NCBI GenBank assembly: GCA_011763485.2
Contig: JAANSK020291490.1
Coordinates: forward strand, 1-20,019
Origin: Isoetes engelmannii
Taxonomy: Eukaryota > Streptophyta > Lycopodiopsida > Isoetales > Isoetaceae
Direction of reading: 5' to 3'
DNA: 20,019 nt
The notes below the pieces were generated by a model. The model was not told where the DNA came from and did not search any database. It saw only the letters and a list, made by a program, of their open reading frames with translations. A program made the position numbers and the translations under genes. The first letter of the stretch is position 1; every line of letters starts with the position of its first letter. Below are positions 11,301-19,327 of this stretch, piece by piece.

Positions 11301-13500
11301 GATATGACAAATGCATATTTTGCTTTCCATTTACAACTGTTGTCCAGACACCTGAAAGTTGAAAACGGAAATTGAAATTTCTAGGTGTAAAATAATAAGA
11401 TATATTTTTAAACTAAAAGTGATGTTCCACGTGGCGAGTAGACCTATAAAGTGCAAGCCATTATATGTGTAAGCCTGGCTGGACTTATGAAGTATTGGCT
11501 GCACCAATATTGACTATACTCTTTCTTTTTCATTTAGAAATTACTTTGATGAACAAATTGTGCTTCTGATGCAGAACGGTTATCATCTGAAATCTGTGGG
11601 CAACAATTCATTTTCCTGTCAGAAGTTGGGTCAAATTGTCGTCCTCATTTCACCTGGAGAAGGAGCAGAAGATATGTTACCTTCTCTCCTCCTTTCACTC
11701 AGCGGAGATGATGGCTATAGGAAAAATGCTGTTGCTTTGCCTGGGGAGAATTTCACATTTGATGGCTTATTTCCGGGAAGCTTTTATCTCCGGCCAGTGC
11801 TTAAGGTGACTTGGAAAAGACAAGCAAAATATTAATTTCATTTCACACTTTGTAGTTTAGCATTTGCAGTAAGGGCTCTCTGATTATTTATTTCTCTTTC
11901 AAAATTTCTTCTAGGAATACAGTTTCTCACCGGCAGCACAATCACTTGAACTTGGTTCTGGGGAAAGGCTTGAGGTTATATTTCTTGCTAGACGTGTAGC
12001 TTACAGGTATATTAAATGCTTTGCTTTTAGTAGTGCTCATTTGCTCATTGGTATCCCACCTTTCAGTGTGCATGGTGTTGTAACCTCTCTTTCTGGAAAG
12101 CCTGAACCTGGGATTTCAATGGAAGCTCGTAGTGACTCAAGAGGTTATTACGAGGAGACCATCACTGATACTGACGGTAAGTATCGACTTAGAGGGCTCC
12201 TCCCACACACATCCTATGTTATAAAGGTTGTCATAAAAGATGAACCTCAGGCGTCATTTAAGCTGGAACGTGCTTCACCTGGTCATGTCAACATTGAGGT
12301 AATACTGGTTTACCCATGCTTGGATTGTGTTTGGCAATGGAAAATAAAATAATACACAATCTGTAACAATAGGAGCTTCATGAATGAAAAAGTAGAGAAA
12401 CAATTGGTTAACACATCCTCGTGATCTATTTTACAATCAGAATTAAGCTAAATTATGGGAAGGTTTGCAAAGGAGTTGCTTTCTATCACTCCCGTGCATC
12501 TTTGTTATGAAAGTATGAACTGCATGCTAAATTGCCACCCAATTTAGATGGCACAGTATGCAATTCTTTCCTAAAGTCCTATTGGGTTAAGGAAAGGTGT
12601 AGGTACATATATGGTTCAAATTAAACTTTAACCCTTGAATGTTGTTACTTAGTACCGGTTTATGGGCTTTTAAGAATATTACTGCAGATTGTCTCTAAAA
12701 GTGTTTTGAAGTTGAATGTCTTGGGCATCTGTGAAATTTGAGATCTTCCTGATGTGAGTTCATTTATTGAAATATGCGCGTTGGGATTCATTATTTACAC
12801 CATTTGCTTTTGTAGATATCAGAAACTGACATTACGGGACTTGACTTTGTCGTCTTTGAGCAACTTCCAATGACCATTCTTACCGGCAGCGTTGAGGGAG
12901 ATGATCTTGAAAGGTGGCAACCATACATCACAATTGAAGTAATTTCAGTTCTTGAACAGGGAAAGGTTGAACGAGCAATTCCTCTGCCATTATCCTACTT
13001 TTTTGAAATACAAGGTCTCCAAAAGGGAAAATATCTGTTGCGACTGGTCTTCAGATTACCTTCTAAAACCCACATATTCAGCTCAAGTGAAATTGAAGTA
13101 GATCTGGAGGGAAAAGGTTATGCTCATGTGGGACCGTTGGGATTTTACGCCGAAGAATTTCATCATAAGCAGGTAAGAGTTCTTGTATGGATGAATTTTG
13201 GAGTTCCTTATGAAGCTTCTTATGTTTCCTTATAGGACTTGACTCCTACACCATTTCTCCCTGTCGTGGTTGGAGTGTCCGTAATAGCAGTCTTTGCCAC
13301 TATGCCAAGGTGCTTTTTCATGAAATAAAAAGACTTATGGAGTTATGTGTGAATGCATATTGCTAAGATGTGTTTTGTTCTAATCTCACAGATTGAAGGA
13401 TGGGTATCAATGGTTGATAGGTAGTGGAATCGCCTCTGTTGCCTCCCTTGCTCCAAAGAGGGAAATACGGAAGGCCAGCACCAAGAAACGGACCTACTGA
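2304..13500 (+). CDS. NOMO/pM5-like (nodal modulator) ER membrane protein, complete, 27 exons
   Basis: Exons: 2304-2438, 2698-2763, 2839-2925, 3013-3069, 3517-3581, 3667-3845, 4637-4698, 4777-4860, 6604-6763, 6845-6960, 7187-7315, 7903-7974, 8297-8392, 8467-8550, 8680-8808, 8920-9108, 9227-9421, 9499-9612, 9701-9957, 10365-10437, 10554-10799, 11575-11805, 11915-12006, 12067-12298, 12816-13172, 13236-13309, 13392-13500. They join in frame to 3690 nt (1229 residues), near the length I recall for the Arabidopsis homologue. Residues 1-34 form a signal peptide (hydrophobic core about 18-30, then AA/DD); the mature start reads IQGCGGFVE, a family hallmark. The lumenal part is a series of CNA-B/carboxypeptidase-regulatory-like beta-sandwich repeats with recurring motifs such as GRFQFSNVPCGKYTLVP, GYYKLDQV and GKYRLRGLLP. 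Sequons include NVT (twice), NAT, NFT and NNS. A membrane span lies at about 1176-1192 (FLPVVVGVSVIAVFATM), followed by a basic tail ending KKRTY. In animals NOMO works with nicalin and TMEM147 at the ER translocon; the plant role is inferred. Upstream in-frame ATGs at codons 6 and 10 could also serve as starts. Confidence 0.93.
3070..3516 (+). other. Intron 4 of the NOMO-like gene
   Basis: A 447-bp GT-AG intron between codons for ...FDPEQ and VPVIVD. It is AT-rich and shows no gene, RNA or repeat I recognise. Confidence 0.8.
3846..4636 (+). other. Intron 6 of the NOMO-like gene
   Basis: A 791-bp GT-AG intron splitting a glycine codon (LPIG/NYRLEA). It is AT-rich, with short open frames that look spurious, and no recognised element. 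Confidence 0.8.
4861..6603 (+). other. Intron 8 of the NOMO-like gene (1743 bp, largest)
   Basis: It separates ...GSVLSQ from GNPVLGVHIY, where the family protein is continuous. It carries a LINE-like fragment at about 5736-5960 and an adjoining open frame to 6249. Around 6330-6400 there are overlapping short direct and inverted copies of GCATCT/AGATGC. The rest is plain AT-rich intron. Confidence 0.85.
5736..5960 (+). mobile_element. LINE-like zinc-site fragment inside intron 8
   Basis: One frame reads CRLSHLNVVESEGHF then IFTCPVYCEIRARFYCLFR, ending at a stop. This is the layout of the zinc-binding tail of a plant reverse transcriptase (C-x2-C, E-x2-H-x4-C-P, then a helix E-x-R-x-R-F), with the second cysteine replaced by serine. 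After a frame slip it may continue as YEDQKFIALFLHQM (about 5916-5957). It is a different LINE type from the one at 203-2042. It is old and has no detectable ends, poly(A) or target duplication. An open frame at 5977-6249 follows directly and may be part of the same insertion, but I do not recognise it. Confidence 0.45.
7316..7902 (+). other. Intron 11 of the NOMO-like gene
   Basis: A 587-bp GT-AG phase-0 intron between GYYKLDQ and VTSTRYDIKAS. Nothing else is recognised in it. Confidence 0.8.
8551..8679 (+). other. GC-AG intron (intron 14 of the NOMO-like gene)
   Basis: Exon 14 ends ...TGCTTTGAG at 8550 and the intron begins GCAAGT; it ends TTGACAG at 8679. Only this phase-0 junction gives the family sequence CFE/VTPGEYRL. 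The nearest GT (8555-8556) would shift the frame. AG|GCAAGT is the typical strong context of GC-AG introns, which are about 1% of plant introns. Confidence 0.85.
9958..10364 (+). other. Intron 19 of the NOMO-like gene
   Basis: A 407-bp GT-AG intron splitting an arginine codon (FAPRHI-R-ITEEVNVT). A short open frame starting at 10258 runs into exon 20 and is not a separate gene. Confidence 0.8.
10791..11082 (+). repeat. Two-copy tandem duplication including the exon 21 donor site
   Basis: Copy A is 10791-10933 and copy B is 10955-11082, offset 164 bp. They share GTCTGAGCCTGAACATGATA, GTTACAAGGACAGA and CAATTAGGTT, with one gap of about 15 bp and scattered substitutions. Copy A begins in the last nine coding bases of exon 21 (GCGGAGAAG|GTAGGA). 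Copy B repeats this as GTGGAGAAG|GTAGTA, so it holds a second potential 5' splice site at 10964. Confidence 0.8.
10800..11574 (+). other. Intron 21 of the NOMO-like gene
   Basis: A 775-bp GT-AG phase-0 intron between ...YSVQAEK and NGYHLKSVG. Its first 280 bp consist of a two-copy tandem duplication (listed separately). The rest is AT-rich without recognised elements. Confidence 0.8.
12299..12815 (+). other. Intron 24 of the NOMO-like gene
   Basis: A 517-bp GT-AG phase-0 intron between GHVNIE and ISETDITGLDF. No gene or repeat is recognised in it. Confidence 0.8.
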
Positions 13501-14150
13501 TAATTTCTGATCCTCGTTCAGTTTGTGTTAGCAAGGGCAGAGATTTCTTCCCCCGCTACAGGCCATGCGTAATCCATAAGGAGTTCAACTAATTTGTCAA
13601 TGGCGGACACTCAGATTAATATATGTAACATGGCTCCAAATTCTTAAAGTGACGACACCATTTATTACCCACTTATACCATTGGTCGTGGATTTGATTCA
13701 CAGAGAAAAAGAAACAGTCGGGTGGCCCTGTCCCACAATTATTTACATCAGAACATAAATGGCTGGGATTAAAAATTTGCGAGGACCTGCCGACAAAGGT
13801 AAAATTGTTTAAATCGAAGTTGGAATCTGCGAATTATAGTGCTTTGAAGTTAAGAATGTCAAAACGACTCCAAAAAGCATAACTTGTAAATTCGAACTCA
13901 GATTTAAATAAATTTAATTTCATTGGATAGATCATGTTCTAAAATCTAGAGTGTTTATGAAGAAAACTTTTGATTTTGATGAGCCATAAGCATATCGCTG
14001 CAAAAACTTAGAACTATTTTCATCAACATATGTAATAATAGCAAAATGTAAAGGCGTGCTTAACTTTTTGCCTTATAAGGTTATAACATTAAATTCGTCT
14101 TGAACTTTTTATTGTGATAAGAGGCAATTGAAACACAACGTTGATTACGT
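13501..14150 (+). other. 3' UTR and downstream flank of the NOMO-like gene
   Basis: This holds the 3' UTR, whose end is not fixed. The clearest AATAAA is at 13907-13912, about 410 bp past the stop. Plants often use weaker signals, so cleavage may be earlier. Otherwise it is AT-rich noncoding sequence. Confidence 0.45.
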
Positions 14151-14154
14151 ACTA

Positions 14155-14254
14155 GGTAATGCACTGGCAAAGCGAATTCTGTGCTGTAATTTTTCGATGC
14201 GGCGGAGCCGTCGAGAAAAATTGCTGCCGGAATTCGCTTTGCCAGTGCATTACC
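14155..14254. repeat. Near-perfect 100-bp hairpin (foldback)
   Basis: Arms 14155-14179 and 14230-14254 are exact 25-bp reverse complements (GGTAATGCACTGGCAAAGCG plus GAATT C in the left arm). Pairing continues inward imperfectly through AATTTTTCGA facing TCGAGAAAAATT to a GC-rich apex (CGGCGGAGCCG). A transcript through it would fold into one long stem. Confidence 0.9.
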
Positions 14255-14257
14255 AGA

Positions 14258-14419
14258 CGTAATACACTAAACATTTAAATTTCCACAAGAACTTTGCTTC
14301 AGGGTGGGATTCAAGAGCTGGGCCAGATTCCAAGGTAGGTTGCTTCTGGGTGGTAGTAGAATTTCTGCCTTATAATTTTAGTAGAATATAGACGTAATTT
14401 AAAGGTTTAGTGTATTACG
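14258..14419. repeat. 24-bp terminal inverted repeat pair
   Basis: The left arm starts CGTAATACACTAAACATTTA (14258-14281) and the right arm ends GGTTTAGTGTATTACG (14396-14419). They are reverse complements at 23 of 24 positions and enclose about 114 bp of unique sequence. The CACTA...TAGTG within the arms resembles CACTA ends, but the symmetry runs 9 bp further out, which argues against those being the true termini. Confidence 0.8.
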
Positions 14420-14422
14420 CTA

Positions 14423-14726
14423 GCTTAAAGATGTGAAGCGCAAGATCCAATTACAAGCTTTTTAACTGCAACTTAATTATACGCTATTGGAGTTGGAATT
14501 ACCGTGGCTGTTGGCACCAGACTTAGTTGTACTCTATTCTGAATTTGCATGGTTTGATTCGTTCAAAGAATAACTTGAAACTGGAGATGCAATTACCACT
14601 TCCATTTGAGCAGATTACGAATTCGATTCTTGGATTTTTTTTTTTGCCAATTAGCTCTTCCATGCAATTAATCTCCTTTTGCATAAAAAGCTCACACCGA
14701 AGCCAAAACACAGCTCCTTTTCACAT
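14423..14726. other. Intergenic, nothing recognised
   Basis: AT-rich sequence between the inverted-repeat element and the minisatellite. It includes short T runs and open frames on both strands without recognisable protein similarity. Confidence 0.4.
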
Positions 14727-14876
14727 AGGGTTTCTATGCCGCTGCAGTGAAGGAGCTTGAGAAGGGTTATTTTGCACTGCAGTGAAGCAGCTTCAAGAGT
14801 TTGAGAAGGGTTTTTATGCCGCTTCAAGATTTTGAGAAGGGTTTTTATGGCGCTACAATGAAGCAGCTTCAAATAG
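14727..14876. repeat. Degenerate minisatellite, about four units
   Basis: Units start near 14727, 14764, 14808 and 14839, with variable length (31-44 bp). Each carries GAGAAGGGTTNTTATGCCGC and/or GCAGTGAAGCAGCTTCAAG. Length variation comes from internal loss of the GCAGTGAAG block in the third unit. The small open frame on the minus strand here is a by-product of the repeat. Confidence 0.7.
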
Positions 14877-15254
14877 TATAATTTGATGAAGCCAAGACAA
14901 GATAAGAAATAAGATGGAAAACTGCAAAGCAAAATCCAAAGAACCATATGCTTGCCCCTTCGGGCTCGCCTTCTCCTAATGGGCTCTCACAAGGATTTAA
15001 CCCCTTCTTAACTAACATGCTTTCTAATCCAAGCAGTCAGGATTGTTGATTCAATCCATGTAACCGAGTAGAACAGGTAGCTGCGAACTTGATAACCACA
15101 ACTTGATAACCACAACTGGTTTGGATGCAAATAATGGATGATGTCTGCTTTGGATTCAAATTTGGAGCCTAATAATCTAGTCATGGATGTTGATAATCCA
15201 AGCTAGGGATGCAATAATCCAGCTATGGATTGATCGAACCTCGCCTGCCAGTCA
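14877..15254. repeat. Intergenic with a short 14-bp direct repeat
   Basis: No coding sequence is seen. ACTTGATAACCACA is repeated head-to-tail at 15087-15100 and 15101-15114. Looser recurrences of TTGATAATCCA and ATGGATGNTG around 15130-15230 suggest an old simple-sequence expansion. Confidence 0.5.
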
Positions 15255-15358
15255 AAGGGGTTCATCTCACTTGCTCACTCATTACCTCAGATAAATGGGT
15301 TCACCCAAGGGGTTCATCTCACTTGCTCACCCATTACCTCAGATAAATGGGTTCACCC
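15255..15358. repeat. 52-bp tandem duplication
   Basis: Copies 15255-15306 and 15307-15358 are almost identical (CTCACTCATTACC versus CTCACCCATTACC). Each begins AAGGGGTTCATCTCACTTGC and ends GGGTTCACCC. The near identity implies recent origin. Confidence 0.9.
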
Positions 15359-15460
15359 ATTTGGTTGAGGTGATTGGGCCGCAGGGGAGGTGAACCCCTT
15401 CATCACTGAAAACATTTTACTTTATCTATAGACTGTGTGCTTCTTTAATAAGCCATTAAA

Positions 15461-15693
15461 GAGTTATTGCCATTTTAGCAAGACATCATGTTTTTAGGGG
15501 CATCTGATGATTTTGAAAACTTGGAGGGGAATTTGGTAGCCCCTAATTAAATTAGAGGTGATTAACATGAATGAATGTGAGTTATTGCCATTTTAGCAAA
15601 ACATCATGTTTTTAGGGGCATCTTGGTAATTTTGAAAACTTGGAGGGGAATTTGGTAGTTCCCTATTAAATTAGTGGTGATTAACATGAATGA
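15461..15693. repeat. 118-bp tandem duplication
   Basis: Copies 15461-15578 and 15579-15693 begin GAGTTATTGCCATTTTAGCA and end GATTAACATGAATGA. They differ by several substitutions and small indels (CATCTGATGA versus CATCTTGGTAA). The pair sits just outside the 3' end of the Mutator-like pseudogene, so it could belong to that element's terminal region. I could not find a matching inverted copy on the other side. Confidence 0.85.
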
Positions 15694-15987
15694 CTCAATC
15701 AAATGTATGTAAAGGCCAACCATCTTTGCATAAATTAATTGCTTTTAGAATTATGGATTTTTTGAAATTTTAATTTTTTAATGGTAAATAATGTCTCTAG
15801 AAGATTTTTTAGGTTGCCCAAAGGGCAAACCCAAGGGCTGGAGGAGGGAAAAAATAGAATATACTGTCCCAACCGGGCATGGGTACAAATGCTCCATCCC
15901 ACCAGCTGCATTACCGTAATTGGACCCTAGGACTCTCAATAAGTCTTGGTCCCTAAACCTATCTATCAATTGGATAACCTTTACCTG

Positions 15988-16029
15988 GTGCTTGCAAAGG
16001 TTCCCCTTAGCCCCCCAGGGGCAATCACA
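15988..16029 (-). other. SWIM zinc-finger motif of the MULE pseudogene
   Basis: The 14 codons encode C-x-C-x8-C-x-H (CDCPWGAKGNLCKH), the exact SWIM signature, in the longest intact frame of the pseudogene (182 codons, 15778-16326). The ligand residues are all preserved although the gene around them is broken. Confidence 0.9.
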
Positions 16030-16339
16030 ACTCGCCCAGTTCCTATGTGCACCATTCACGAAGTCGGGTTCACGATTCAAATCCAAAGTTTGGACATGTG
16101 CTTCACCTCCTTCAAGATCAATGAATGTCACTGCATCATCCGGGATTCCCCTTGCCCCCCGAATTGCGGACTCCACAATTTGTTCCTGTGAGGCATTTAT
16201 GACAAAACCAGCCTCCTTCAGACCCCTATTGCCAAACGAGTGCCAGATTATGAGTGAGTTGTAGTGCAAATCTAAAGATACAAAAATGAATGCATTACCC
16301 ATTTTACCCACCATGGAATATGCCATGTGGGTCTAGACA

Positions 16340-16789
16340 TCATGTACAAGTATGTGAAGTAACCAGTCTAACCTCTTGCCTTTTAGTTGGGACTTGGATA
16401 TCCCAAGGCGCAATTTCAGTGCCTTGTGCCAGGCCTCTATACCAGCATTGGTCTCCTGATTGAAATGGGGAAAGATTCTCGTAGCCAACACCCAAGAACA
16501 AATGTTGCGAGTCTATTCTTGGTTCATATAGGAGGCCAACTTTGGGTATTGTGGGTACCCTTTCTTTCAAGGCCTCCAATTTTCTTAGAGCTTCCTGCCT
16601 AACAGCTTCATTGTGATCTTCACCATATTGATTGTTACCTGGAGGGCACTTCGTGCCATACATGATCTCACCCAACTCCTTGAACATTTTGTTTCTTATC
16701 TCCTTGCTCTTCACGTGCTTTCGTAACCATTTCAACCAATCCCTTCTCACATGCCAAATGCAAAGGTTCACACGGACTTCAGGGTACAC
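16340..16789 (-). pseudogene. MULE transposase core fragment (exon with VNLCIWHVRRDW)
   Basis: After the intron ending CATCATAG the frame reads VYPEVRVNLCIWHVRRDWLK, the conserved strand and helix that follow the second catalytic aspartate in MULE transposases. Family-like reading continues to about ALKERVP (16550). The true frame then shifts by one, and the catalytic-glutamate segment ETNAGIEAWHKALK is found in the alternative frame down to about 16340. Listed separately because it pinpoints a disabling frameshift. Confidence 0.75.
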
Positions 16790-17148
16790 CTATGATGGAA
16801 AAAGAAAGCACATGTAACCCTTGCACAAAATTAGACAATACTAGGGAACTAACCTTCTTGATTGCATAAATTTAAGCATCACATGAGTCGGTGATAAAAC
16901 ATGAAGGCTTCCATGTCGGGTCATGGGGTGCAACCCATACGTTCAAGGCCTCTAACCATCTAGCTAATGGTTCCTTCTTCTGGGTGTTTGTGATAACGTA
17001 TGCTAAGGGCATCCCATTGAAGTAATCATCAAATCCAATGAGTGTGAAAAGATAGTACCTAGAATGTTAGACAAGTTTAGACAATGTTAGTTTGCAAACT
17101 CTTAGAGTAATCAGGATAATACTAGATTGGATAAGTTTTGGGCACTAC

Positions 17149-17552
17149 CTCTTCTCGTTGGTCTTGTAAGTGGAGTCGAGACAAATAGCCATGTCCTTCC
17201 CAAATGTCAGCAAGGAATCCCTCTGGATTGGGGTCATAACCCCAAGCTGGAACTCATTACCATGCTCGAAGTGGAATACACTATCTAGATGCTGTTGTAC
17301 CCACATATGAAGGCTTGTTGGCTGGTCTTCATGCAATTTCCAGACATTTCGGGCCACACACTTGTTAATGTTGTATATTTCATGCATCTTCAGCATGTCA
17401 TCCCTGGAGAGCCCATCCAACCCAACAATATCTTTCTTGAGGCTCACCCTTACCTGGTGGATGTTCATAACCATTCTAGGTGTCATGTAATGCATTAGCT
17501 TCTGCTTTATCCATTCCTTCTTCTCCGCAGATACCAGGGTGCCAGACGCCAC
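17149..17552 (-). pseudogene. MULE transposase exon carrying the first catalytic aspartate
   Basis: The frame reads VSAEKKEWIKQKLMHYMTPR through a helical region to QRDSLLTFGKDMAICLDSTY, where the D of CLDST matches the first residue of the DDE triad. It ends at a good donor (AG|GTAGTG, 17148-17147) and resumes at 17058 as YYLFTLIGFDDYFNG, as expected for the family. The upstream zinc-binding segment is out of frame with it. Confidence 0.75.
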
Positions 17553-18343
17553 CGCAATCCCTTATCGACTGCCAAGGCTTTACCATGGCAGATTGCACCT
17601 TCCAGGTTGACATGATCCCATTTGTGGAAGGTTATCTGTGTGCAGCCGAGTAGAAGGTAGAGCTGTTTCAGACTAAAATGGCATTGGCAACCCTTTTTAC
17701 AGCTCTTCCCCTTTCTACCCTTTTCCTTCTTTTTCCTGGAGGGGGGTGTTGATCCCCCACCACATATGTGATCTCAGTGTAGTCCTGGGGGCCATAGGCA
17801 CACCAAAACCTGTGTTCAGAAAGCAAAATAATTCATTCCTGCATTCAATTGGCATTGTAATCATCAGGGAAATGCATACCTTTTTAGAGACGGATAAGAA
17901 CCTTTGCCCAGTTTGGATAGCTCTGTGTTGGTTTAAGAGCTTCTTATGTAAAAATTGCAAGCTGCTTCTCCACAGTTTTTCTCTCCATCCATGAAATCCA
18001 CAGCCCGTATGGTTGGAATGTGGGTAACCCACACCAGTTGAGTTCCTCCACCTTAGGAACCTGATGCTCGTGCATCACCCAGGGTAGTCGGGTGTGGTCA
18101 AAGGGCCCAGGCGCCGGATCTGTTTGCCAAATGCCTGTCTGCACCTGTGAGAATGATTCTAAATAATATTTTGCATCCTCAAACGGTTTTTCAAGAGTAT
18201 CTACCTCTTCAATCCTCTCATTGAGGTCCATGTAAGGCTCCAATGCGTTCTAATCGAACGCGGTCTGGGCGCTCCCCCATCTTCATTCACCTGTAGCTCC
18301 AAGAATTCTCCATTCGAACTCCAGCATGGCCCAAAGTGGGACT

Positions 18344-19190
18344 GTGATTCCCTGGGGTGGTAATGACCGGCAGGTGGCATCGCCACATTGGTCAGACCGT
18401 ACGCCCAACAGGAAATTCAAAAAAGGGCCATCGGAAAAGCCATGAATTAAATTCGAGTTCGAAAAGTTCAAAAAAAGTGCCCGTTGTGATTCGGATGCGC
18501 GGAATAGGCTCAAAGGATATTCCGTCGCGGGGAATCTGCATCGGCTATGATTCTTTCGGAAGGAATCGCCGCAGTGGATATTCCTTCCCAGGGAATTCCC
18601 ATTGTTGATTCCGCAGCGGAGGTTGGTGGAGGTGGATATTCCTTCCTGGGGAAATTCGAGAGGTGATTCTGCCGGAGGAATACCCTTTTCAAGGGCGGCG
18701 ATTACCTCGGCGGGCGGACGGCCGGGATGGGGTGGCAGGCCTTGTCAGGCGGACAGGGCGGCGGCTGGGTCCCTGACTTGCGGGGTGATTCCGTGTGGTG
18801 GGATCAGCCCGTCTGTGATTTCACAGGAAGGGATATATTTAAGGGTGATTCCATCCTGGAGAATAGCTGAGGGGTGATTCCTTCCGGTTGAATGTCTAAC
18901 CGGTGATTCTGTGGCTTGGAATCCTACATCTTGTGATTCCGTCAGACGGGCGGCTATCGTTGTGATTCCGTCCGGCGGAATCGTGCCCTGGTGATTCCGC
19001 CGGAAAGGATAGTCGAATGGTGATTCCATCCCGCGGTAAACTTTGAACGACCAGGATCCGCCGCGGGGACGAACGACTGCGATGTGGCAGAGGGGTCCTG
19101 ACAAACGGGGCCGACAGAACGGATTCCGTTCGGAGGAGGTGGTGATTCTGCGGGAAAGTATGAGTTGCGATGGAATCACTGAAACTAGGG
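18344..19190. repeat. GC-rich 29-30-bp tandem array with palindromic core
   Basis: A motif approximating GTGATTCCGNNCGGCGGAAT recurs with a regular period. The A of its GATT/TATT core falls at 18489, 18519, 18550, 18580, 18608, 18638 and 18666 in one block. In a second block it falls at 18788, 18818, 18848, 18877, 18906, 18936, 18965, 18994 and 19023, with intervals of 29-30. Weaker units occur at 18347, 18701, 19056, 19123 and 19146, and one inverted unit (TGGAATCACT) at 19172. The best unit (18961-18982) is a clear inverted repeat: GATTCCGTCC facing GGCGGAATC. Linkers of about 7-9 bp vary between units. The array adjoins the 5' end of the MULE pseudogene and probably belongs to that element. 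Long open frames through it on both strands are by-products of its composition. Confidence 0.85.
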
Positions 19191-19327
19191 TAGAAATATT
19201 TTCACCCAAAAAGGAGCATTGGAGTCGCCAGTTTGACATGTCGACGTATTGCTTTTAATAAATTTGATAGGTTAATGCACGGATCAAAAAATCTTGAAAT
19301 TGTATTGATTAGTTTATTTATTTTTTC
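19191..19327. other. Short AT-rich spacer
   Basis: Base composition changes abruptly from GC-rich array to AT-rich DNA at about 19190-19250. No feature is recognised in it. Confidence 0.4.

Larger units (their letters stand above)
14155..14419. mobile_element. Candidate MITE made of two adjacent inverted repeats
   Basis: The 265-bp segment begins GGTAATGCACT and ends AGTGTATTACG, whose reverse complement is CGTAATACACT, so the ends match at 9 of 11 positions. It is flanked by CTA on both sides (14152-14154 and 14420-14422), a possible 3-bp target duplication. Inside are a hairpin (14155-14254) and a second inverted repeat (14258-14282 with 14396-14419). It has no coding capacity. It could be one PIF/Harbinger-like or Mutator-like MITE, or two small elements side by side; the superfamily is not determined. 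Confidence 0.45.
15778..18243 (-). pseudogene. Decayed Mutator-like transposase with SWIM zinc finger
   Basis: Read on the minus strand, the domains of plant MULE/SWIM transposases appear in order. The N-terminal region covers 18243-17944 (DLNERIEEVDTLEKPFEDAK). A cysteine/histidine-rich DNA-binding part lies about 17800-17580 (FWCAYGPQDY, then CKKGCQCHFSLKQLY). The transposase core has MAICLDSTYKTN (about 17180, first D), CFITDSCDA (about 16890, second D) and ETNAGIEAWHKALK (about 16430, probable E). The SWIM finger CDCPWGAKGNLCKH is at 15988-16029. Introns appear to remain at 17148-17059, 16853-16790 and 17879 to about 17808. In-frame stops interrupt AIFT*EAL, VLIRL*K, DSCDA*IYA, NQE*TR and HDV*TH. 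Frameshifts are evident near 17880, 17740, 17560 and 16545. It cannot make a full transposase. The 5' coding trace may extend to about 18330 in another frame. Confidence 0.85.

Noticed and set aside
14267-14412. 146-bp CACTA element (CACTA...TAGTG ends)
   Set aside because: The inverted symmetry extends 9 bp beyond both supposed ends and no 3-bp direct target duplication flanks them, so these are internal to a longer inverted repeat.
14651-14947. 98-codon minus-strand open frame
   Set aside because: It lies across the degenerate minisatellite and has repeat-derived composition, with no recognisable domain.
15920-16264. 114-codon plus-strand open frame opposite the SWIM exon
   Set aside because: It is the antisense shadow of the clearly recognisable minus-strand SWIM region.
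18486-19190. CRISPR-like array (about 20-bp repeat, short spacers, partial palindrome)
   Set aside because: The spacers are only 7-9 bp, the repeats are degenerate, there are no cas genes, and the context is a plant nuclear genome.
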